A stretch of 10,428 nt of DNA. Source: an uncultured Desulfuromonas sp. (GTDB lineage: Bacteria; Desulfobacterota; Desulfuromonadia; Desulfuromonadales; Trichloromonadaceae). How positions within the stretch are numbered: the stretch's first letter is position 1; each line of letters starts with the position of its first letter. The DNA lies in contig CALJLX010000228.1 of the NCBI GenBank assembly GCA_937982495.1, positions 1 to 10,428 on the forward strand, read 5' to 3'. Shown in pieces: positions 1-5,370 of the stretch. The notes beneath the pieces were generated by a model that worked only from the letters and a program-made list of their open reading frames with translations, searched no databases and had not been told where the DNA came from. The position numbers were made by a program, and so were the translations under genes.

Positions 1-1002
1 CGTTCGCACCCAGACCTCATCCCCCATCCGTTGCACATAGTCGGGGCAGACCGGCACCTTGCCCTTGCCGCCGGGCAGGTCGATGACGTACTGGGGGATG
101 GCCAATCCAGAAAGGCTGCCGCGCAACGCTTCGAGGATGGCGACGCCCTCGGCGATGGCGGTGCGGAAGTGTCCGGTGCCCCGGGCCAGATCCATATGAT
201 GGAGATAATAAGGGCGCACGCGGATTTTCAGCAGGCCGCGAAAGAGTTCGCGCAGCACCTCGGCATCATCGTTCACCCCCTTGAGCAGTACCGTCTGATT
301 GCCGAGTTGCACCCCGGCATCGACCAGTCGGGCGCAGGCCTCGGCCGCCTCGGGAGTGATTTCCCGGGGGTGGTTGAAGTGGGTGTTGAGATAGAGGGGC
401 GGATATCGCCGCAGCAGGGCGCAGAGGCTCTCGGTGATGCGTTCCGGCAACATCACCGGCACCCGGCTGCCGATGCGGACCAGATCGAGATGGGGGATGC
501 GGCTCAGGCCGTCGAGGATCTCCTTGAGCAGCAGGTCGGACATCAGCAGCGGATCGCCGCCGGAGAGGATGACGTCGCGGATTTGCGGCGCGCGGGCGAT
601 ATAGTCGAGACCGGCGCGGACATCCCCCATGGTCACGCGCATCGCCGCGCAGCCGACCTTGCGCTTGCGGGTGCAGAAGCGGCAGTAACCGGCGCAGATG
701 CCGGAAACGAGAAAGAGGGCGCGGTCGGGATAGCGGTGCACCAGGTTCGGCACGGGGGAGAGGGATTCCTCGGCCAGGGGGTCTTCCGGCTGGTCGAGAT
801 CGTCCAGCTCCCGGGGATCGGGGACGCACTGCCGCCAGATGGGGTCGCCGACCTCACGGATCAGCCGGAAATAATGGGGGGTAATGCGCAGGGGGTAGCG
901 CTCGACCACCCGGGCGAGGGCAGCGACATCCACGGGAAAGTGGGCGGCCAGCTGCTCCGGAGTGGTCAGGCTCTCCGCCAGATTTTTCTGCCAGACTTCC
1001 AT
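1..1002 (-). CDS. kamA: KamA-family radical SAM aminomutase, probably lysine 2,3-aminomutase (3' end outside window)
   Basis: This is a PLP- and SAM-dependent aminomutase that moves the alpha-amino group of lysine to the beta carbon. The frame is open for 334 codons from the only possible ATG (an in-frame TGA lies six codons upstream) to the window edge. Visible motifs are the [4Fe-4S] motif CxxxCxxC (C103, C107, C110), followed by TRKR, then LSGGDPLL at 147-154 and NTHFNHP at 206-212. The probable PLP lysine is K315 in PGGKGK. D271 and D308 lie 37 residues apart, exactly as the two aspartates (D293, D330) that bind the substrate side-chain amine in the Clostridium subterminale enzyme. This favours lysine over glutamate as substrate; glutamate aminomutases replace both. 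EpmB, which modifies EF-P, is the main alternative. The usual partner for beta-lysine osmolyte synthesis, the acetyltransferase AblB, would lie beyond the left edge. No clear Shine-Dalgarno precedes the start. Confidence 0.9.
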   Translation of the reverse strand, partial: MEVWQKNLAESLTTPEQLAAHFPVDVAALARVVERYPLRITPHYFRLIREVGDPIWRQCVPDPRELDDLDQPEDPLAEESLSPVPNLVHRYPDRALFLVSGICAGYCRFCTRKRKVGCAAMRVTMGDVRAGLDYIARAPQIRDVILSGGDPLLMSDLLLKEILDGLSRIPHLDLVRIGSRVPVMLPERITESLCALLRRYPPLYLNTHFNHPREITPEAAEACARLVDAGVQLGNQTVLLKGVNDDAEVLRELFRGLLKIRVRPYYLHHMDLARGTGHFRTAIAEGVAILEALRGSLSGLAIPQYVIDLPGGKGKVPVCPDYVQRMGDEVWVRT

Positions 1003-1023
1003 GAACGGATCAAACTTTCATGT

Positions 1024-1048
1024 AAGGGAGCAGCATGCTGCACCCCTT
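1024..1048. repeat. Inverted repeat upstream of kamA (possible operator or leader hairpin)
   Basis: A perfect 12-bp palindrome, GCAGCATGCTGC (1030-1041), is flanked by further partly matching arms (AAGGG on the left, CCCCTT on the right). It starts 22 nt upstream of the kamA start codon. A lone -10-like TACAAT (minus strand, 1068-1063) lies just upstream of it, but I find no matching -35. It could be a repressor site for a dimeric regulator or a hairpin in the kamA leader; the sequence does not decide between them. Confidence 0.45.
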
Positions 1049-1089
1049 GTGGAATGGGCCTCATTGTAACGATTCAACAGGATTTCGCG

Positions 1090-1115
1090 GTAGGGGCGCC
1101 ATGGGTCGCCCCTAC
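1090..1115. repeat. 9-bp stem-loop overlapping the radical SAM stop codon
   Basis: GTAGGGGCG (1090-1098) is the exact reverse complement of CGCCCCTAC (1107-1115), with an 8-nt loop. The TAG stop of the radical SAM gene (1114-1112) lies inside one arm. Read on the plus strand the hairpin is followed by GTTTTT, but no plus-strand gene ends here. In the direction of the genes (minus) no U tract follows. It may act as a weak terminator or mRNA-end stabiliser, or be a copy of a dispersed palindromic element that opens with GTAGGGGCG; I recall such palindromes from many genomes but cannot check here. Confidence 0.5.
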
Positions 1116-2713
1116 GTTTTTAAACCATTGAACAAAAAAGCATGATTCGAGGTGAAACCGGGGGGCACGCGGTTGACGGCGGCGCGGATGATGGGCGAGC
1201 CGAGGAGCCGCTTGTGCAGGAAGCGCCGGGCCTCGCTCCGTCCCCAACCGGTGGTGGGAACAAAGGAGCGATAGAGCCCCAAGGGGGCGTCCTCGGCCAA
1301 AGGCGCCGAGGCGGCAATACCGGCGGCGGCCGGGTCGACAAGCAGTTGCGATTCGCGGGGAAGATTCATGATCGCCAGATTGAGGTAGTCGATCTTCTCC
1401 CCCTGCGCTTCGAGAAAACGGAGGGTCCGTTCGGCGTCCGCTTCCGTCTCGCCGGGGGTGCCGAGCATGACATAGACGTAGGTGCGAATCCCCGCCCGAT
1501 GAAGATTATCCAGCATCCGCGCCGCCTGCTCGACGCGGGTGCCCTTGTGCAGCCGGTCGAGCACCGCCTGCGAGCCGCTCTCCAGCCCCAGTTGCAGCAT
1601 GCGGCAGCCGCTCTCAGCCAAGCCCCGGACAAAATCGGGATCGAGCAGTTCCTCCTCGAACCGGACGAAACCGTGCCAGCCAAGTCCGGCCATGGCCTCC
1701 GGGGCCGCCGCCAGTTCCCGCAAAATCGTCGGCGGCAGGGCGTTGTCGGTGAGGTGAAAGTGACGGACGCCGTAACGCGCGGCCAATGCCCGCAACAGTT
1801 CGACGAAGGCACCCGGGAAAGGGGCATAGGGGTGGGTCGGCGAGGCCGCTTCCGGGCAGAAGAGGCAACGCCGCCAGTAGCAGCCGCGACTGGCGCTCAC
1901 CGGCAGCACCGGCACCGGGGAAAGGTAGGCGCCGAGATCCGCGAAGCCGAAATCGGGCGCGAAGGCGATTTCGGCGGCGTCTTCGAGATAATAATCCGCC
2001 CCGGCCCGGCCATCGGCGAGGGCGGCCAAGCTCGCCTCGCCGGGACCGAAGACGATGCGCGAGAAGGCGGAAAAGCGGATATCCTGTTCCTTGAGAAGGG
2101 TCCGCCAGGAGCTGAACAGGCCGCCGCCGCCAACCACCGGGATGTCAGGGAAGGTCCGCCGCAACAGTCCGGCCAGGGCGAAGGCCGGCAGCGCCTGATG
2201 CAGATAGTTGACGGAGACGGCGAGCATCCGCGGTGCCGCCTCGGCGATGCGGGGGAGGAGCGCCGCGCGGAAATAGTCGTCGAACAGGGTTCCGACTGCC
2301 CCCCGGGATACCCGCTCCAGATCGGCCGGGACGAACTCGGAGAGCCCGTCGTGGCGGTAGTCGCCGAGGCTGTAACGCTCAGTGCCGGAGGCGCCGCGAT
2401 AAGCGGAAAGGGCGCCATCGAGGTGGTTAACGGCACTCTGGTAGCGGTCGAAGAGGGCACAGGCGGCGGGGGAACGGAGCAGGTCGAGGGAGCGGGGGGC
2501 ATGCTTGACCGCCCGGCGCAGGGCCGTCGGCGGGTTGGTTCCGGCGGCGGCGCGCAGGCGGTCTTCAGCGAGCAGATAAAGGCAGGCGTCGAGATTGGCG
2601 TCGACGGCATCGGCAGTCAGGCCCCGGGAGCGCAGATGGCCGAGGAGCACCGACAGGCCCAGGGGAGGCTCGCCGGGTTTGCCCGCCGGCGGGTTGATCA
2701 GCAGCACATCCAC
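1112..2713 (-). CDS. Radical SAM protein with cobalamin-binding-type N-terminal region
   Basis: The predicted 533-aa protein starts at a GTG (reading MDVLLINPPAG), 2 nt after the stop of the MauE-like gene, so translation is probably coupled; its own Shine-Dalgarno is weak. Residues 1 to about 230 resemble the B12-binding Rossmann domain of class B radical SAM enzymes (LLINPP at 4-9, VVGGGG at 193-198), but the DxHxxG motif for cobalt ligation is absent. The radical SAM core spans about 270-480. Its cluster motif is CYWRRCLFC (C278, C283, C286), that is Cx4Cx2C instead of the canonical Cx3Cx2C. Further core motifs are LESGS near 377-381 and GTPGET at 418-423. Reaction and substrate cannot be read from the sequence; methyl transfer or another radical C-C or C-S chemistry is possible. 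Its place behind a rhodanese and a CxC membrane protein suggests a link to thiol or sulfur chemistry. The frame stays open 501 nt further upstream, across the neighbouring gene, but that part has no protein-like content. Confidence 0.88.
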   Translation of the reverse strand: MDVLLINPPAGKPGEPPLGLSVLLGHLRSRGLTADAVDANLDACLYLLAEDRLRAAAGTNPPTALRRAVKHAPRSLDLLRSPAACALFDRYQSAVNHLDGALSAYRGASGTERYSLGDYRHDGLSEFVPADLERVSRGAVGTLFDDYFRAALLPRIAEAAPRMLAVSVNYLHQALPAFALAGLLRRTFPDIPVVGGGGLFSSWRTLLKEQDIRFSAFSRIVFGPGEASLAALADGRAGADYYLEDAAEIAFAPDFGFADLGAYLSPVPVLPVSASRGCYWRRCLFCPEAASPTHPYAPFPGAFVELLRALAARYGVRHFHLTDNALPPTILRELAAAPEAMAGLGWHGFVRFEEELLDPDFVRGLAESGCRMLQLGLESGSQAVLDRLHKGTRVEQAARMLDNLHRAGIRTYVYVMLGTPGETEADAERTLRFLEAQGEKIDYLNLAIMNLPRESQLLVDPAAAGIAASAPLAEDAPLGLYRSFVPTTGWGRSEARRFLHKRLLGSPIIRAAVNRVPPGFTSNHAFLFNGLKT

Positions 2714-2715
2714 GT

Positions 2716-3144
2716 TTAAGGCTTCGCCATCCTTCCCGACAGATGCAGGGTGACGAAGGCCGGAATCAGCAGAAAGGCGTCGCGCAGCAGGGCGACCCCG
2801 GCGGAGGTATGGCCCTGGCCGGGATTGAAACAGCCGCAGTCGATATCCAGCCCCCGCGCCAGCACGGTGGTCAGGGCGACCATGAAGACCAGGGTCAGAC
2901 TCGTCAAAACCAGCGCCGCCGGGCGCACCTTGCGGTTGCAAAGGAGCAGCAGCGCGGCCACCGTCTCCACATAGGGCAGGGTCGCCGCCGTCAGATAGTT
3001 CCAGGCATAGGGAAGAAGCTGGTAGTTGGCGACGTCGCGGGCGAAGACGACGACGTCGGCGGATTTGACGACGCCGGCATAGAGATAGACCGCCCCCAGG
3101 GTCAGGCGACAGAAGTGATAGAAATAGAGCGTTGCGCGACTCAT
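2716..3144 (-). CDS. MauE/DoxX-family redox-associated membrane protein
   Basis: The predicted product is a 142-aa inner-membrane protein with four hydrophobic segments (about 8-26, 46-69, 74-95 and 116-136). The DIDCGCF motif with C103 and C105 matches the CxC signature of the MauE/DoxX-like family. MauE is needed for disulfide formation and maturation of methylamine dehydrogenase; relatives next to other genes are generally thought to move electrons between membrane and extracytoplasmic thiols. No mau genes are visible, so a methylamine role is not implied. The ATG overlaps the stop of the rhodanese gene (ATGA), with a purine-rich Shine-Dalgarno GAGGGGG just upstream, and the radical SAM gene follows after 2 nt. 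An upstream extension in the same frame to 3282 was rejected because the ATGA overlap and Shine-Dalgarno fix the start. The family call is good; the biological partner is unknown, with the neighbouring rhodanese the obvious candidate. Confidence 0.85.
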   Translation of the reverse strand: MSRATLYFYHFCRLTLGAVYLYAGVVKSADVVVFARDVANYQLLPYAWNYLTAATLPYVETVAALLLLCNRKVRPAALVLTSLTLVFMVALTTVLARGLDIDCGCFNPGQGHTSAGVALLRDAFLLIPAFVTLHLSGRMAKP

Positions 3145-3656
3145 GGCGCCCCCTCTTCCACCGGCAGGCCGGCATCCCGCCACTCGGGGAAGCCCCCTTC
3201 GTAAACCCGCACATCGAGGTAGCCTTCGGCCAGCAGGCGTTCGCCGAGATCGAAGGAGTCGGGGCAGCCGAAACCGCTGCAATAGAGAATCAGGGTTGAC
3301 TCCTTCGATACTTTTTCGAGAAACTCCGGCAACACCTGGTCATATTCGCCAAGGGGAAAGGCGAAGGCTTTGGGCAGATGCCCTTCGGCGTACACTTCGG
3401 CGGCCCGGGCATCCACCGCCAAGGCTCCCCCGGCCAGAAGTTCGCGCACCTCCTCCAGCACCACCGGTAGCGGGAAGGCCTGGACATCCACCGTGGATTG
3501 CACAACTTCGCCGCCGGAAGGCCGCGCCCCGGCCGAGCTCAGGCGACCGGCAAAGGCATCCAGCACCAGTTGCGCGTTGAAGGAAAGGCCGAGCACCACG
3601 CCGATCGCGAAAATCACGGCGGCCTCGATCATCATGGTCCGGATTCCCGGGATCAT
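3141..3656 (-). CDS. Membrane-anchored rhodanese-like protein
   Basis: The predicted 171-aa protein has one N-terminal hydrophobic helix (about residues 10-32), a linker, and a single rhodanese domain (about 60-165). The active-site loop reads YCSGFGC: C126 is the expected persulfide-forming cysteine, and C131 sits five residues later, unusual enough to permit an internal disulfide. Conserved rhodanese features include VDAR (81-84), GHLPKAFAFPL (92-102) and the C-terminal YEGGFPEW (152-159). The helix plus absence of a clear cleavage site suggests a membrane tether with the domain probably in the periplasm. ATG 3656 is preferred over a GTG two codons earlier because GAGG lies 5 nt before it. 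It overlaps the next gene by 4 nt, so a rhodanese to MauE-like electron or sulfur relay is a reasonable inference. Confidence 0.88.
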   Translation of the reverse strand: MIPGIRTMMIEAAVIFAIGVVLGLSFNAQLVLDAFAGRLSSAGARPSGGEVVQSTVDVQAFPLPVVLEEVRELLAGGALAVDARAAEVYAEGHLPKAFAFPLGEYDQVLPEFLEKVSKESTLILYCSGFGCPDSFDLGERLLAEGYLDVRVYEGGFPEWRDAGLPVEEGAP

Positions 3657-3663
3657 AACCACC

Positions 3664-3855
3664 TCATTCGTCGGGGGATTCGATCATGCCGGGCGCAAGC
3701 GATCCCAGCATCTCGCGATAGTGCGCCAATTCCCGCTCCAGTCGCGCGATGCGCTGGGCGCTTTCGGCGACCACCAGATTCAGCTCCTCCAGCATCCGCC
3801 CCTGATAGGTGTAGCGGATTTCCAGTTCGTCGAGTCGTTGCCGCAATTCGTCCAT
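3664..3855 (-). CDS. slyX: SlyX family protein
   Basis: This is a small (63 aa) coiled-coil protein. The central part reads RYTYQGRMLEELN, followed by a helix with regular hydrophobic spacing to about residue 50, which matches the SlyX family (E. coli SlyX is 72 aa with FQEITIEELN at the same place). Biochemical function of the family is unknown; despite its name it is not the SlyD prolyl isomerase. The start is fixed by a Shine-Dalgarno GAGGA that overlaps the end of the ribosome-rescue gene, whose stop lies 3 nt upstream. The short, acidic C-terminal tail (ESPDE) ends 7 nt before the rhodanese start. Confidence 0.88.
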   Translation of the reverse strand: MDELRQRLDELEIRYTYQGRMLEELNLVVAESAQRIARLERELAHYREMLGSLAPGMIESPDE

Positions 3856-3858
3856 GTC

Positions 3859-4203
3859 CTATTCCTCGCTCCGCGCGGTCGTTCCACGGATTTTCTTGAT
3901 GGCGGCCTGACGCTTTTTCCCCTCCAGCCGCCGCTCCCGGGAGGCCCGGGTCGGGCTGGTCGCCACCCGTTGCTTGCGCCGTCGCCGCAAGGCCAGCAAC
4001 CGCTCGCGCAGACGAGCCAGGGCCGTCTGGCGATTGGTCAGCTGTGAGCGCGATTCGGTGGCGGTAACGATGATGCCGCTGGGCAGATGGTGGACACGCA
4101 CCGCCGATTCGGTCTTGTTCTTCTTCTGCCCGCCCGGTCCGGAGGACTTGAAGTAGCTGATGACCAGATCCTTTTCGTCATACACAGGGGTTTCGTCGTT
4201 CAC
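3859..4203 (-). CDS. ArfB/RF-1-domain peptidyl-tRNA hydrolase (ribosome rescue)
   Basis: The predicted 114-aa protein is a minimal release-factor catalytic domain without the codon-recognition domain. The catalytic motif is SGPGGQKKNK (21-30), with the GGQ at 24-26 that hydrolyses the peptidyl-tRNA ester in the ribosomal P site. Downstream, SRSQLTNRQTALARL (52-66) and a strongly basic tail (RRRRKQR, RASRERR, KKRQAAIKK) match ArfB (YaeJ) and the mitochondrial C12orf65 group, where the tail enters the empty mRNA channel of stalled ribosomes. It is shorter than E. coli ArfB (140 aa) and its GPGGQKKNKT loop with HHLPSGI behind it looks closer to the C12orf65-like group. The start is GTG with a strong Shine-Dalgarno GGGAGGG 5 nt upstream. 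It heads the five-gene minus-strand operon. Confidence 0.88.
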   Translation of the reverse strand: MNDETPVYDEKDLVISYFKSSGPGGQKKNKTESAVRVHHLPSGIIVTATESRSQLTNRQTALARLRERLLALRRRRKQRVATSPTRASRERRLEGKKRQAAIKKIRGTTARSEE

Positions 4204-4236
4204 GGCGGCCCTCCCGCTGGCAATTTTCCGGGAACC

Positions 4237-4265
4237 ATGCTAGAAGAAAACCCGGCGAAGGACAA
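4237..4265 (-). promoter_or_regulatory. Candidate sigma70 promoter of the minus-strand operon
   Basis: On the minus strand, TTGTCC (4265-4260) and TAGCAT (4242-4237) are separated by exactly 17 nt. Each box matches consensus at 4 of 6 positions. The predicted start near 4230 leaves a leader of about 27 nt with the strong Shine-Dalgarno of the ArfB-like gene. The -35 box sits in the loop of the hairpin at 4252-4276. Confidence 0.5.
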
Positions 4266-4276
4266 GCCTTCGCCGG
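4252..4276. repeat. 10-bp perfect stem-loop in the divergent intergenic region
   Basis: CCGGCGAAGG (4252-4261), a 5-nt loop ACAAG, then CCTTCGCCGG (4267-4276). On the minus strand the stem is followed by GTTTTCTTCT, so it has the shape of a rho-independent terminator facing left. There, however, it lies upstream of the ArfB-like operon and not behind any minus-strand gene. It could stop antisense transcripts coming from the gcvR-like side, act as an operator, or be a relic terminator. Confidence 0.6.
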
Positions 4277-4314
4277 CCTCGGACAACGCCCATCCCCCTA
4301 TCAACGGAGACGTC

Positions 4315-4854
4315 ATGAGCCATTTCGCCCTGACCATCATCGGCCGCGACCGCGCCGGTATCGTTTCGCAAGTCACCGAAATCCTCTACCATCTCGGCTG
4401 CAATATCGCCGACTCCAGCTCCTCGATCCTGGGCGGCCAGTTCTCCATGATCCTCATCATCTCCAATCCGGAGATCAAGGACAAGAGCGATTTCGGCGAC
4501 GCCTTCGCCCCCCTGGAAGAGAGCGGGCTGTCGGTCTTCATCCGCACCCTCAAACCGGGCGGCGAACAGCGCCCGCAACTGCCCGGGGAAATCTGCCTGA
4601 TCTCCGTCTACGGCGCCGACAAACCGGGGATCGTCTACCGGGTCGCCAAGGAGCTCGGCGACCGCCAGGTCAACATCACCGACCTCAACACCAAGCTCAT
4701 CGGCACGGAAGCCCGCCCGGTCTATGTGATGATGCTCGAAGCGGTGTTGCCGGCCGGGCTGGAGGAAACGGAGCTGAAAGAGATCATGAACCGGCTGAAA
4801 GGGGAACTGCACGTGGACATCTCGGTCCGCTCCATCACCCCGGTGGAGCTCTGA
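4315..4854 (+). CDS. Tandem ACT-domain protein, GcvR-like
   Basis: The predicted 179-aa protein consists of two ACT domains: about residues 3-80 (starting FALTIIGRDRAGIVSQVT) and 93-175 (starting CLISVYGADKPGIVYRVA). Both show the DxxGI turn where ACT domains bind small ligands, usually amino acids. This is the layout of E. coli GcvR, which binds glycine and restrains the activator GcvA. No DNA-binding domain is present, and no glycine-cleavage genes are visible, so the true ligand and target are unknown; GcvR is a family label only. The ATG at 4315 has GGAG at the proper distance; an in-frame extension upstream to 4087 runs across the divergent gene and hairpin and is rejected. The peptide deformylase gene follows after 3 nt, so the two are probably co-transcribed. 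I see no convincing promoter in the 111 nt upstream. Confidence 0.85.
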   Translation: MSHFALTIIGRDRAGIVSQVTEILYHLGCNIADSSSSILGGQFSMILIISNPEIKDKSDFGDAFAPLEESGLSVFIRTLKPGGEQRPQLPGEICLISVYGADKPGIVYRVAKELGDRQVNITDLNTKLIGTEARPVYVMMLEAVLPAGLEETELKEIMNRLKGELHVDISVRSITPVEL

Positions 4855-4857
4855 TTC

Positions 4858-5361
4858 ATGGCCGTCAAGGAAATACTGACCTACCCCGATCCCCGATTGA
4901 AAACCGCCTGCGCGCCCGTCGCGGAACTGGACGACGAGGTGCAATCATTGATTCAGGATCTCATCGACACCATGGTCGCCGCCGGTCACTCGGTGGGGGT
5001 GGCCGCGCCGCAGATCGGCGACTGCCGGCGGGTGGTGGTGGTCGATGTCTCCCACAGCAAGCTCGGCAAGGAGAACAACCATGGCCTGATGGTCATGGTC
5101 AATCCGGAAATCCTCGAACGGGAAGGTTGCGAGACGATGCGCGAGGGGTGCATGAGCGTCCCCGACTTCACCGGCAACGTGACGCGCGCCCAGAACATTC
5201 TCGTCCAGTTCACCGACCGCGAAGGGCGCGATCAGGCCATCCGCGCCGACGGGTTCGAAGCGGTCGCCATCCAGCACGAACTCGACCATCTCGACGGCAT
5301 GCTCTTTCTCGACCGGGTTTCCAATCTCAAGACCGACGTCTTCCGCCGAAAAAACCGCTGA
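4858..5361 (+). CDS. def: Peptide deformylase
   Basis: The predicted enzyme removes the formyl group from the N-terminal methionine of nascent proteins. All three family motifs are present: motif 1 is SVGVAAPQ (45-52, with serine where glycine is usual), motif 2 is EGCMS (96-100), and motif 3 is HELDH (140-144). C98, H140 and H144 are the metal ligands and E141 the general base, so the enzyme should be active. At 167 aa it has the normal bacterial length. It starts 3 nt after the ACT gene, with GGAG inside that gene's end as likely ribosome binding site. Unlike in many bacteria, no methionyl-tRNA formyltransferase (fmt) or priA gene follows; instead the next gene is convergent, 9 nt away. Confidence 0.97.
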   Translation: MAVKEILTYPDPRLKTACAPVAELDDEVQSLIQDLIDTMVAAGHSVGVAAPQIGDCRRVVVVDVSHSKLGKENNHGLMVMVNPEILEREGCETMREGCMSVPDFTGNVTRAQNILVQFTDREGRDQAIRADGFEAVAIQHELDHLDGMLFLDRVSNLKTDVFRRKNR

Positions 5362-5370
5362 GCGACAGGA

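Noticed and set aside
31..1131. Long plus-strand frame of 366 codons
   Set aside because: It is antisense to the kamA gene, which has all catalytic motifs; the plus-strand product has no recognisable domain and is a GC-rich shadow.
2714..3214. In-frame N-terminal extension of the radical SAM gene by 167 codons
   Set aside because: The extension overlaps the whole MauE-like gene in another frame and reads as Arg/Gly/Pro-rich noise; the family begins at the LLINPP strand, right after GTG 2713.
4087..4314. Upstream extension of the ACT-domain gene
   Set aside because: It crosses the divergent gene start, the promoter and the hairpin; the ATG at 4315 has a proper Shine-Dalgarno and starts the first ACT strand.
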